Part shown: one piece after another, positions 1 to 13,100 of the stretch | Layout: every line of letters begins with the position of its first letter | Numbering within the stretch: the first letter of the stretch is position 1 | DNA from: Linepithema humile | Lineage: Eukaryota; Arthropoda; Insecta; Hymenoptera; Formicidae | Direction: 5' to 3' | Assembly: GCF_040581485.1 (NCBI RefSeq) | Contig: NC_090133.1 | Location: forward strand, 27,306,139 to 27,370,138 | DNA: 64,000 nt | The notes under the pieces: model-generated | Seen by the model: only the letters and a program-made list of their open reading frames with translations | What the model was told of the DNA's origin: nothing | The model's database searches: none | Translations under genes and position numbers: made by a program

Positions 1-2812
1 CCTTCACGCCTCTCGCTTCTTCTCCTGGATTTCCGCGCCCGTTCACGCCGCCCGCTCTTGTCGTCCTCCCTCGCGTTTATTATTGGTTATTATTCCTCGT
101 AGATCTTGCGCTCTTTTATCGTATCGCGCGCGGGCGTATACACGCGTCAAAGTTCCGCATGATAGACACATAAAAATGCACAAATACAGCACGTCTCCTT
201 TCATGGTATCGTCGGAAGAGGAGGATCGCTCCTTTGAGATTTTTATCTGTCCGCATTCAGTCCGCAATATCCCGTGAGTCATTATTATGTTTATATTTCT
301 TTGTATTTATAATGCGATCTCCAATGAATTATTAATAGTATCGAGATTAATCGCATTACCCGTTCCACGGGTGTTGATCACCACGTGAACATAAGCGCGG
401 ATACGCTACTTTGAATAGACACATTCTATTGGGGGAAAACTTGGAAACTTATTAAGCCAGAATGTTAATCAACTGTAGACGACGCAACGCATACTTCAGT
501 GTTATTTTAAGTTAGGAGCGAGAAATTTTTGTGACAAGACAGCAGAACACAAACACAAGTATTATATTTCATTTTGCTCACGTACGTATATAGATAATCA
601 TTTTTTTACTCAAAGATTCGATCATTGTTAGTTGCTACATTCAAAAACTTGCTCGACAAAGAGAGAAATTTTAATTATTGCAGAATAATTAGGAAGGAAT
701 GTTCGTCATTCTGCAAATACTTGCACTTGCGTCAGTATTACAGCTTTTTGTCTAATTAGCTCATAATGAGCTAATTAAAAAAGTATAACGATTCGATGCT
801 TTCGATCTTCATTGCGGCATCCTTCGGTTATATTAAGGTTAAAGCGCTTATAAAATTTTGACCGCTCGCGACTCCCTTTGCTAGAGGGCATAATATAAGT
901 TTAAACATCTATTTTTAAACGACCCCACTGAGCATATAATACATCTAGCAGCATCTTCTCTCTCCTCCGCGCCAGAGAAAACTTCTCCAACTTCTTTTCA
1001 TATTTCTTACGATTTTTTTTAATTTCATTCGGACTAACAATCTTGCGGAAGTCTACGCTTAAATAATAATAGCCTTAGAACGCGGAATATTTTTCAATCA
1101 TCGGTAAATTTAAATTAGCAAATGATCAAATATAGCTGGTATTCTTGTCTACTTTATCGAATTATGTATGAAAACTTTGTTCTATATACAGATTAGGTAA
1201 TCAATTTATTATCAAATAGCGAAAAATAGCAGTTTAAACGATATATGTCCGAGATGCAATGATTATTTAACACGATTACAATAATAGGATACTATTCTTG
1301 TATATAGCATGGCTCTTAATTAATGACACACATATCAAAGCGTGGTTTTCGTAATTATCTACGCTGTTTTGTATCTCGACAAATAAATCAAAATATTTTA
1401 ATTTTTAAACAAATCATTACGATAAGCATAAACAATTTTTTGTAAAACTACAAATTTAACAAGACTAATTTATTAAATAAACGAGAAAATGTGCGTAATT
1501 TTTAATTAAGCTATTAAATCTTTTGGCAGGGAAATATGTTTAAACACAAAGCAATAAGGAAAGTCAAAGCAGATTTTTAGGAATGGCAACTCACGATTTT
1601 ACAAGACAAATTTTTATCAAAAATCTTTTCAATTTGCACCGAAAGAAGTATGCAAGAAGTATGCGCCGTCTTCTCTATTTATACGAAAAGTGTTAAGTGT
1701 AGGCACATTCTAGTTACGATTTCGGGAAGTATTCCAAAATGGTTAAGTTTAACGCTCTGGCAAAAGCTAATTTATTTACTCGATATATATGTCTCAGAAA
1801 TGATATATTTTCACATAAATACAAATACGTGTATAACACTTTTCCAAACTGTAGATAACATTTGCGATCTATCATGCCAGTTGCAGCGTCGTATTCACAC
1901 TCGGGCAAGGAAAATTCAATTCACTCACGCGTATCGAACACAAAAATGAAGAGTTGCGCACAGCCGGTATTATTAATTGGTATTATTAATTAGGTACTGC
2001 TAATTTTGTACGTACCATTTCATGATTTCGCTGAAAACAAACGGGACTGGCGTAACGAGAGCGTGTTTCGCGGATCAGGGCAGAGCGCGATGTGCGCCAC
2101 ACGTCTTCTTTTGCCGGACGGCAAAACGGAAGTAAAAACAAGAGCCAAATTCGCGCGTGATTTTCGTGCGTATTCCGCGTTCAATGCCGTCTCAATGCGA
2201 GCCGGTGCAAATTCACCTCGACTTACGACGATCACCGAGCCGGACTCGAGTCATAATAGCGCCTCGTTCTGGCATCGAACCGACACGGCGACTCGGCGGC
2301 GCGACCGCGAGAATCGTGCTTGGTCCATCGGCCTCTTCGGTCCCAGCTACACTGTTTCTCTTCTTGTCAGCTCCCTCTCAGGCGAGGTGAGCCATCTTCT
2401 CGAACCACCGCCTTCTTCCTGCTGCTTTTGTTCTCTAAACGTCATGAGCGCGTCGCCGGGACGCGTGATAAACGTCTTGACATTCAGGCGCCGCGAAACG
2501 GGGAGCAAAGGGGGCGACCGCTCATCCAGAGATAATAGCCCAGATAAGGACGCTCCCCTGAAATTTTTTTGTTTTCTTCAGATATTTCATGACCAAAACT
2601 ATTGAGCATCAAATATTTACATCAAAGGTGGAAAAATGAGTTATTTTTCTTTTCTTTTTTTTTTTTTTGGATTATTTACTCGTTCAATTGAAGTGCACTA
2701 TATAACGAAGAAAATTAAGCGCATTAAGTTAATTAGAGTAAAAAATCTGTGCATATTTTTCGCACATTTATACTACCCACTGAATGGCCTATTATGTGGT
2801 GTTTGAATGAAG

Positions 2813-2838
2813 TTACATATACATATACATATACATAT
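2813..2838. repeat. short (ACATAT)n repeat
   Basis: About four tandem copies of a TACATA-type hexamer in AT-rich non-coding DNA. Confidence 0.8.
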
Positions 2839-3272
2839 TATGAATGTATTATGTATCCCCTTTAAAAATTTTGCCCCATCAGATGAAAAATATTTCCGCG
2901 GCGCCTGTTGTCGTAACACCGAGTAATTCAGAACTGTGTTTGATAGTTTTCTCATAATGTAATTAAAAAAACAATTGTGATATTTTTGTTCTTTCAAATA
3001 AATTTCACGCTATGGAACACATAAATTATGTATATATGAAAGAAATCAATGGTGCACACAATGTTCGCTGATATTTGATTTTTAAAGACTAATTTTGGCT
3101 TTATTAATGAGACAGACAGGTTTAATAATATTTGTTTATTAGTAATGTTGCATTATTATTATTTTTATACATATTTGATATTGGCCATCAACAAATATGT
3201 TACAATTTTTATTTTCCCACCCTCTCGTGTTTTTATTCGTTTGTCTGAGAACTAACGCGATATATTTTTGTC

Positions 3273-3316
3273 ATAATAATAATAATAATATAATAATAAT
3301 AATAATAATATAATTT
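3273..3316. repeat. (ATA)n trinucleotide microsatellite
   Basis: Tandem AAT/ATA units over about 44 bases with two phase slips, each from loss of one base. Confidence 0.9.
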
Positions 3317-3949
3317 ATAGAGAGAGTCATTGCGCATGACAAATGACCACCAATATTAATCGTACTGCGTTAAATTGTACATCGTCGTTTTTCGAGTTCG
3401 CACCACATTAAATAAAACGACGCGCGTATCAAGACAACACATAGTAGATAATGTAAATGCAACGAGTGAAGCGATATTCAACAAATAAGACCTAAGTAAG
3501 ACGCAACAATAGCATGCAGGGTGTTTCCTAACATGCGGCAAGCACGAAACTGCCTTGCGGTATGCTTCTCGCATATCAGAAAAGAGCCACTTATCTAATA
3601 GATACAGCGAAATCGCACGGAAAATTAATCGCGAAAGCGCTTGTGTACAGATTCGCGAATCCTTGCACTGCGCCGTCTTCCTTTATCTCTGCCGAACAAA
3701 AGGAGAATTTCGCACGACGCAAAATACGCGGGTGGTCGCGCTTTTAACTTTAACTTTATCCTTACGAAACTATTGTGCACCCGCGTAAGATACCGTCGCG
3801 TCACGCGAAATTCTATTTCGAACGTTCACCATGATGCGAGAATAATCGTTTAAAAGTGCGTGCGTACGTGCTTGTGTATTTTTTTTGTGTTTGTGTATGT
3901 GTGTGTATGCTTTGCTTATTTCACCAGTCCGTGAGACACTCGATCACAA

Positions 3950-3996
3950 TGCATATATATATATATATAGTATGTATATATTTATATATACATATG
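3950..3996. repeat. (AT)n-rich microsatellite
   Basis: Run of AT dinucleotides interrupted by single G and C bases, forming an imperfect palindrome around 3970. Confidence 0.75.
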
Positions 3997-6900
3997 CATT
4001 GTCCGCATTATCGATAGTGGTTCAGTATCGTTTATCATATTCAGTATCGGCATACAATTGCAAGGGCAGGGTTCATCTTTCGTAAAAAAATAGTTCATTG
4101 TGAGTGCATCGAATTTCAGCGTTTTTCCTCTTTTTTTTCAGACTAACTGCACGAATCTGGTACGACATTCGAGTGAGATGTACTCGCGATATAATATAGT
4201 AAGCTCTCTAAATTTTTTCTCCCGAAGCTTGGTTTATAATAACGGGATGCTACAACGCGGCTTTCGGCTTAAGTAAGGTAAGTGTTGAATTTTTAGAGAT
4301 TACGTAAAATGCGAGGAGAAACGGGTACGTATACTGTATCTCGAATCCGGATCGGCGTTGATTGGGATCCGCGTCGACCGAAATTTATTGTAACTCTGCT
4401 GCCATGTAAATCATTGATGCGTGCATGCGCTGGATGCGGTAACATCGATCGGACACGGTAATCGTCCGATTTGCACTGGCAAATCAAGCGGAACGCGCTT
4501 TTTACGCTAGAATAGATTTTTTTTTTCAAAAAGAATACCGCTCACTCACAGCCGTTATTGTCAGTTTGTTTGGACGTCACTAAATATTCAGCGCATACTA
4601 CATATGCGCGTCTACTATAGATCAAAACGTGTAACGCGAGGAAGATGTTGCCAGATTTATGTTTCGCGATATACTTTTGTTACTGTTCGATGAAAAGAAA
4701 CATATTATCGGGTATTTCGAACGCGGCAAAATCGTTAACGATACCGAGAGAAAATGTTTTGTCTTGATCTAATTTGGTTAAACGTAATTGTGCAGAAAGA
4801 AATCAACTGTTAATTTCTGCAAAATATCGCCGAGAGAAAGAGAGATAATGAACAATTATCAAAAATCAATTGTCATATATTTTTGTCATCGTGGAATTTT
4901 TTTCAACATCTAATTCTGCTAAAATAGCTGTATCACATTTTGAAGTTGGTTTCTTTCCACATAATTGAGTTCGATTGTATCTGATTTATGTATCAGAGAT
5001 ATTTAAACCGACGTCAGCTTTAAAACAGACAGATCTTTTCTTTCGATTCTTCATTCTATTCAATCGCGAGATTTATTTCTTGCCGCTGCTGCAATTGTTC
5101 GCTATATTACAATTTTTTATTTGAGAAACACATTCACGCTTCTACTGGTTTAAGCCACAGCACGTTTTCCTCGATCATTAGTAAAACCTAGCATGATCCC
5201 TCAAAGTCTCGCGTGTTACTCGCTAATTCTGCCTACCTAATCTACAAAATGATGATAAGGGACCGATAGGTGCTGATGTACAAGACCCGGCGATTAGTGC
5301 AATCGGTGGTGCAATCATTATTTGCAACCAATAAGCGTAACACAATCGACAGTGTATACGATAAAGAGAAGCGTCGTCTCGAAGGGGGTGCTTTCGCAGT
5401 CGTATCTTCCTAAATAAGACAAAAAGAGAGAGAAAAAAGAACAAGGTCGTAATGATGTCTCTTGAACATTCTTGCCGTCAGGATTATACGATACCACAAA
5501 AACATCCGGTGAGAGTTTAGTCTTCTTCCTCGCTTTTACTAAATCTTGGCTAAAACTAATTGGACCTCGTCGTTTGTCGCGGCTACGAAAGGTCAGCGTG
5601 ATAGTCAAAGAGATAGGTACGTATGACAGGCGCGACGATCGCGCCGATGAGTATTTTTCATATGGATGCGTGACAGAGAAGCATGATACTAATTTAACCC
5701 ACGTGGAATTCTCACTTGGACAAGAGCGTATGTGTATCTTACAATAGGTAAGACGCGTCCTCTTGAGGAACTTGAGGACGACGCGAGGCACGTCGCAGCG
5801 ACTCGCGCGATTCCGTCGCCGTTTTTTATCCCTCTGAGTCCTGATAAACTATAGATACACTGCGAACTCTCGGGGGAGTTGTGCAATCGTGTAGCGCAAG
5901 TTCGTAAAGACCGATCAAAGGGAGAACTTTTTTTCTTTTTCACTGCTGCCACTTTCGCCATCGTCGAATTTTGAAAGAAAGCACGATGTTCAGAACTCAG
6001 TTCAGACGCCTGATATGCTTATCAGATCGCCATCGCGACGGAATTCGCGTAATTCAGCGGAATGCACACGCGGGTTGCACACTCCGAAGAATACAGGGCG
6101 CATTCAACAAAATGCCAATGGAGAAATGTGCGATAATAAATCAATCGATCGCGCAAATTGCATTTTTGGTCTTATAAATCGTATAAAAATCTCCTATATT
6201 CAACCTAGCTTATAGCGCCTTAAGAGTATAATATGTCGGGAATTTGTGTTGTATAATGCCTGCAGACCTGTGTGTCTCTCTTGGTGAGATATTTCGCTGC
6301 GATCCGCGCGCGAGCTTTAAGTTTAACCGATCTTCGGTTATCCGCCGGAAACAGGATTGCCGCGAGCGCGGACGTTTATTTGTGCAGTAGCGATAAAGCT
6401 GGAGACGCGAAAGAGAAATCTGAGTTACCGTTCGCCAAGCAAATTGCAAATTGAATTGATTGCATTTGAAGAAATGCAGTAACGCGCCGATCGAAACCGT
6501 CTCGGTTCAGTAGTGGCGGTCTGAGTTTCCTCGGGCGAATAACAATTTGCAGAATCAATTGCTCGCACGCAGCAAATCGCAGCATCTCGCGACATGCAAA
6601 AGCGAATCGAAAAATAAATTGGAGACACGCGAGAGATAGCGAGTATTTCTGTTCTTTCTTTCGTACAAGAGATTTTTGCGAGTGCATAAGCGGCCCGGCT
6701 ACTGTCGGTAAGTGATATTTCGTCGCGACCGACGCGGCGGATCGACGCGCGTGGTGCCGATCCGCCGGATCGATCCGCAGGAAAATATCCCGCGGATATG
6801 TCTCACAGCTTATTCTCGTGCGGCGAAACGGGAGACAGAGATTCGTTCCGAAAATTTGCATCTTCCGCGCGCGGAGCCGGTGCGGTAATTCATCCGAGTT

Positions 6901-7282
6901 CACTAATAGGAATTTGCATACTGAAGTACTTTAGTTCTCCTCCTTAGCTCACATTCACAGATTTGCACAATATAAAATCCTAATTTAATATGGCCGGTAA
7001 TTTGTTTCATATCCCTCTTCCTCTTTCTCTAATCGCCCTCTTCCGCTCACTACTCTTCCTTTCCTCTCATTTTGTTATTATAATATACTTACTGTATGAT
7101 TAGAGTTGTATATTTAACCGCAATTAGTAAATAGATAATTGCAAGCTTATGCTAATTTAGTTTCTACGTGGTGGTGTATGTGTGGGTGTGGGTGTGTGTA
7201 TCCTGTAATGTCCACATTCATCTTCTATGTAACGAGAATCTCCATTTTCTTTCTTATTCTGACTCATAATACATACGCAAAG

Positions 7283-7372
7283 GCACACACACTCTCTCTC
7301 TCTCTTTCTCTTTCTCTTCCTCTCTCGCTCCCTCTCTTTCTTTCTTTCTCTCTTCCTTTCACTCTCACATGC
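7283..7372. repeat. (CA)n then polypyrimidine (CT)n/(CTTT)n tract
   Basis: A short CA run is followed by about 80 bases of C and T only. It resembles the tract at 8265 in order and composition. Confidence 0.9.
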
Positions 7373-8264
7373 TAATAGATAATTTCGCAATTTTTGCGTA
7401 TATTGCAAAGCCCGATTCATCAATGCAAAAATATCTAACAAAGAGAAATGATTTACACCGTTAGCAATTTCAGAGGGTATCACTTGTTCTTTCTGCGAGC
7501 AATGCGCACGGATGGCTTTTCATCGCGAATCAAGCACGGCTGTATTCGTATAACGGCATTCGTCACGTATTTCTTCATAATTACAGTACGATCAACAATA
7601 TGACAAGTTTATGGACAATTTATCCGATTATTGTGCGTTTAGAACTCTTAACTAACTAATGCTGAAGCTTACTCTTTTTTTTGTTTCCTCTTTGATGAAA
7701 TCTAAGAATTCCTTTCTGTAATAATGAAAGTAATAGAATTGCGCGTTAGGAAGGAGCGTGCAAATAAAAGATGATTTTTTTTGTTAATAATTTAGATCAC
7801 TGTTGAAACGTTCAAGCGCGAGTGTGCAACTATGAAAATTAAGAACAATTAAGAATTAACAATTTCACAAATCTTCACACTCGCACTTTTCAGTAACACA
7901 TCCTCGACCGCGCGTTCCAGTTAAATTCATCTTCCGCCTGACAAATGCGTGCTGTCAATGCGTCTTCGACCGACGATAAACTTCAGCTGTGGAACACCGC
8001 CGCGCTTTGCGTCTCGCGAAATTTCACTCCGAAATGTAACGGGCAAAAAAAGAAAAAAAAGAGATCGCTAGTTCTCTCCTTCTTTCGTATTATTAATCGA
8101 CTGAAGAGATATAGCCCTCGAACATTTATATATAGGAACAAATCGCCACAATTGCGCGATATAATACGTAGGTAATATGTAAAGCGAGAGTCTATTTGTG
8201 GGAGATCCAACGCGCGCTAAAAAATCACGATTTTGATTCGTGCGAACATTTATACACACAATCT

Positions 8265-8325
8265 TACACACACACACACATGCACACACACACACACTCT
8301 CTCTCTCTTTCTCTCTCTCTTTCTT
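8265..8325. repeat. (CA)n(CT)n compound microsatellite
   Basis: Two CA runs separated by ATG, followed by a CT/CTTT tract. On the minus strand it lies about 1.9 kb past the kinase stop codon and may fall in its 3' untranslated region. Confidence 0.9.
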
Positions 8326-10152
8326 CCTCGCTCACTACGTAATCTAATTCCTAATCGTGAGAACTTCAAAGATTGCGACATCGTTGGATAATCGTCGAGG
8401 ATAATTTCTCCCTCCGCACTACGCGCGTCGCACTCTCTCGACATTGACTCTCGCAAATCGAAACATCGTTATTCGATATCTCGAACTGCGAGATATCGCT
8501 CTTCGAGATTATCGGGGCGCTTAATTTTTCTCTACGTGCGCTTCGTCCCCGCCGTTTTATTTTATCTAGTCTTCTCTCCTCTCTTCATAAAATCGCCTAT
8601 CACCACGTATCCTTATACATATAATGAACCTTTGTTTAGAAACGAAACGTGCTAAATGCGCATTTACAATACGCCTCATATCATTTTTCACTAAAAAGCC
8701 GATAGGGACAATCTCGAGATATGTCTGTGTTGAGAATAACTTTATAACTACTTATTTCTTATCGCATAGGGAAGTGCAGCTCTTACTGCTTTTTTTTTAT
8801 CTTATATATATATATATACTTTTTTTTCTATACGAGTTACATTCGGCAACACTAGCCCTCAAACGCTTCGCGGCGGGTTTTGCATGCCCTCGTCGACTTC
8901 GTCGTCTTCCTCCTTCTTGCTCACGAAAAGCGAACCCAGAAGTCACATACACAATTCATACAATCGTGAGATTGGCATATGTGTATTTTTTTAAATATAT
9001 TTATATATAATTATTAATATCTTCTAGTGTCCATGGAAAGCTCTCTTTATCTCCTTATTTCTCTCTATCGTGCGTGACAAAAAAATAAATCTCTCGATCG
9101 CGCCGGGGCTCGTGTCTCCTGTCGGGATTGTACTCGGTGCGCATTTTCAGACAGGTTGCTTCGAAGAGATTGATGTAACGGAGAATCGATTTGAAGTAGA
9201 AAAAGAATTACGCGACGACCGAACGAGGGCGCAAATGAAAATCATAATCTGGACGAATATAACGTATAATTTATTGAAATAATGATGTGGTGTGCTTGAA
9301 GCGGCGTTTGTATTTTCTCTAACTAACGAATAAAAGACGCCTAACGCAAAAGCGCCATTTGCAAACACGCGAGAATCGGCGACAAACGTATATTGCACAG
9401 TGTGATGCAATCTTGCAACAATATCTGCTGGCGAAACAACACCGGTATCGTCACATCATTGCATTTGAGCTTTGCGAAACACGGTTTTTAGATATATTTT
9501 ACAATTCACTTTTTACATACAACTTTTCGCAGATTTTCTTCTTGCTCTTCTTGTTTCTTCTTTTCTTCTCTCTTCATATGATTCTTTGTGTATCGCATCG
9601 TGTAGGTTCTTATATTGAAATATACACTACGGCGAGATCCGTGATGGTTCTATCTGGAGGCAATTTAGAAATATCTCTTCCTCGAAGTTTTTTTTTTTTT
9701 TTTATTTTGTAATCAGAATAGTATGATTTCCTTGATACGTCGCGTTTAAATCCGACTTGTTCGACCAAACTTTTACGCGCGAACTTTTCGCCCGACAAAA
9801 TCAGGCGTCCGTCACTTCCAAAAGTGGAAAATAAATTTGTCAGAGTTCACGCTGAAGATTTCGATATTTCGAATTTTATTGGAACACGCGAACGAACGCA
9901 CTACCCTCGCTGTCGCCTCTCGATCCTCTCGCTATGGAAACTTGCCGATGGAAAGATTCGCGACGTTAGATCTTCGATCTTGTATTGTTGCAATGTCGTA
10001 TTACACGTACAACTGCTTCACGCATTTCTGCGACTCTGCTAAAACGTTCGGAGGACGTTTACGTCAGAGGAGAAATCTCACCAAAATCTCTGAGCGCTGT
10101 CCCACAGGTTCTTCATACTCGATTGGAACTCGAAGCGCAGGTTCTGGTAGTA

Positions 10153-13100
10153 TCACGCTATGTTGTTGCCGCTCATCGTGGTGACGCATTTCTTCTCGGG
10201 CGTGTTCTGGCTCTCGGAGTTGCTTCGCACCGCCTTCGGCGGGCTGCCCGGCGTCGGCGTCGCGTCGCCCGGCAGAGCATTATTGTTGTTCGTCGACGTT
10301 GAGCTTCTCCTGCCGTTCTCGCGGCCCGGTGACTTCACGTCGAACACCGACGTGTCCGACTCGATGTCCGAGTCGATCTGAAACCGCGATACCGCGGTCT
10401 GTATTAGTCGATGATGCAAGAACGGCTCTTGGGATTAAATTAGTATTTTTGTGCGGTTAAGATCTAAATTTCACTAATGAAATCTAAAAAGCGATTTGGA
10501 TTGTATTCGTCTATGAGAAGCGGACAGATGATGTAAATCTGTTTTATGGAGAGTGATGTGATTTGATGGAGTTGTGTCGCGATGGGAGAACTTTCACCTG
10601 AGAAACTTCAGTTATCTGGTAATGAAATTGACAAACGTTACTAATGATAAAGGCGAAGAAGATGATGGGGATGATGCGCTACCTTGTTGAAACAGACTAC
10701 CTGTCTGGTAGCTGGATGAGGATTAAGGAAGAGCCGCTCGCTGGTATCGCTGCCGCAGCTGGAGCTCTCGCTCATCTCCGTGGTGAATTTCCTGGAGGCC
10801 CTCGGACTAGGCGGCGCGGCTCTGCTCTGCCCTCCCAAGTTTATACCCACGTTCCTCGAACACACTTGGGACTGAATGTGCTCGCACACTCGCCTAAACC
10901 TTCGGATGTTTCCTGCGAACATTCGTTTAATTAATGTCGAAAAAAACTCATATATTTCACTTGTGGAATATATTATCGAATCGAAAGATTAATACCGCTG
11001 TCCCGAAAATTGCCGTTTAATTCGTACATTAAAGTCGGACATCACTTTATTAAGATACAGTTGAAATTTATGTAGCATGATTCTGACAGGCCGAATTTGA
11101 GCCGAATAGATACCGCTTGTTCTTGTCGAAAGCTGCCAAAATCCATCACATAGCCCTGCCGCGGAATATATTATACATATGCGGATAAGACGTAATTGTA
11201 TGTATATTAGTCGTACGTGCCAATGCAACATCGATCTAGTTGCGCTTGGATGACTGCCAAACGGTGAAGCATCTTCAGCGATCCACCGTGTTGTATTATC
11301 GCGAGAAGAGCAACGTTCGTAATCGCAGTGAAAACTGCAAGAATGCAAATTGTACGCTCACCGCTCAATAACGTAAAGGTGATGGCGAAGAGAGGCTCGT
11401 TCGCCTTCGAGATCGCGCTAATGTCAACTTGAAATCGCACTTGTCTCTGGAACATGACGGGCGCGGTGCTACCTCTCTTGTACTCCACTCTGAACGACAT
11501 CGGTGAGCTCACGCTGTGAGATAATTCGGCTATCTGCAATTAAAAATATTACACTGGTTAGTTGAATTAAAACAATTAGCAAAGTAGGTGAATTTGTATC
11601 CCCAATTGAGACTTTTGCGTGGCTGATGTTTATTTAAGAAAAATACTCAATCCAGAATCGCTAAATAAATTCCATTGAAAAGTACTAAAAACTGTGATGT
11701 GAAAAATAAATAATATTGATTTTCTTTCTTTTTCAAATAAATAAGAATAATTTTCCATCCAATAGCCATCACCAGAAAACAAAGCTAGTTGGTGTAATAA
11801 TATAATTTTTGACAAATTGTACAATATACAGAGTGTCCTATTCTAAAAAAATTAATAGAAACATTTATTTTTTTTTTTATTTTTTAAAGATTATAATTTT
11901 TAACGAAAGTGGCGTTTTGCAATTTTGTATTTTTTTTTAGCAATAGTAATAACGTGCTAATTAATCTTATTAATGGCTCCACTACGAATCTCGACAAATA
12001 TAAGAGTCTAAGTTATTTCTCTTAAATGAACACTAAGCCTGGTATTTTATCTTCGTTACTTTAAAAAGTAGCCCCTCGAGAAGAGTGGCTTCCTCAACGG
12101 ACGTTAAAGCATTGATCTCGATACTTGCCGACAAAAAAGCATGGATCAGGTCGGCCTTGACACTGGCCAGCGGCTTCCCCTTGACCAGGACGGTGAAGGT
12201 CTCGTCTTTCTCCGTAGTCATCAAACTACCGAACCATGATTTCTTCGTAAGTTCCGGCGAAGAATCCGGCGTGAGGTGCACCTATATACAATACGGAAAA
12301 CTTTTACGATTTCTCCGTAAATATGGACAAGAGTAACTTTATCCGAAATCAAACGATGAATTATAACCAAGGAATCAATTAATTATATTTTTACATTTTC
12401 GGTTATCACATACCTCTTCGGTACTTGTGAGCAATTTACGGCGATGAAACCTGGGACTGCCCAGGAAAGAATTTTTGATCGTGGTCAATCGCGATCTCCA
12501 GTGATGAGCTCCGGATCCCGCTCCCGTGTGAGGTGATCCTGGCGGTGTAACGCCGACGGCGACTACTGCGAAACGGGCTATATCTTAAAAACGTAAAGCT
12601 TGGCCTAATCTTAAAATTAAAGCGACACGCGACAGCTCCACCCCTTCTTTTCGTAATCGATCGACTGACGCATTGTCAATCACTATTGAGGCTTTTTTAG
12701 GCTATTGTTATTTAACGATAGAATGTTTTCGCGCGTTTAACAACGTTGAATTAATCGGTCTTCGAAATCTCCATCGAAATACAACAAATGCGATGGCGAT
12801 CGCAACAAGTAGGGAAGCTATCGCGTGAGACAAATTTACGGTGCAATTTCGCATAATTACAAGATGCAAGTCCTATAATAAATCAGAACAATAATGTGTG
12901 CGGCAAGACGTAATGTCGCAGTTACTAATCTACATGATTATATCGGAGGTCCTGTTTAAACATTGATACACAATCCTGCGACTACGCGATAAACACGAGA
13001 GCACTTAGTGTAATTTGATCTACCGTGCTTACGGGGTAGTGGCCTCTAAGAGCAGCGGTTAACTTAAGTGATTATCGGTATTATACAATGCTATCACCGA

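Larger units (their letters stand above)
1..10152. other. non-coding stretch downstream of the kinase gene
   Basis: I find no supportable gene in this stretch. The part just below 10153 must hold the 3' untranslated region of the kinase gene, but I cannot fix its end because candidate poly(A) signals (TTTATT on the plus strand) are frequent. A GC- and CpG-rich patch at about 2040-2560 is open in several frames at once, which suggests composition rather than coding. The rest is AT-rich with microsatellites listed separately. Confidence 0.6.

Noticed and set aside
2006..2605. 199-codon open frame on the plus strand
   Set aside because: It lies in a CpG-rich patch that is open in three frames. 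It has no domain, no signal peptide and no plausible codon pattern.
5318..5791. 157-codon minus-strand open frame
   Set aside because: No recognisable motif, with opposing open frames over the same bases. It looks like chance.
6376..6903. 175-codon minus-strand open frame
   Set aside because: Arginine- and cysteine-rich text typical of random GC-richer DNA, with no domain and no splice context.
7157..7483. Arg/Glu/Lys-rich open frame
   Set aside because: A direct translation of the (CT)n microsatellite.
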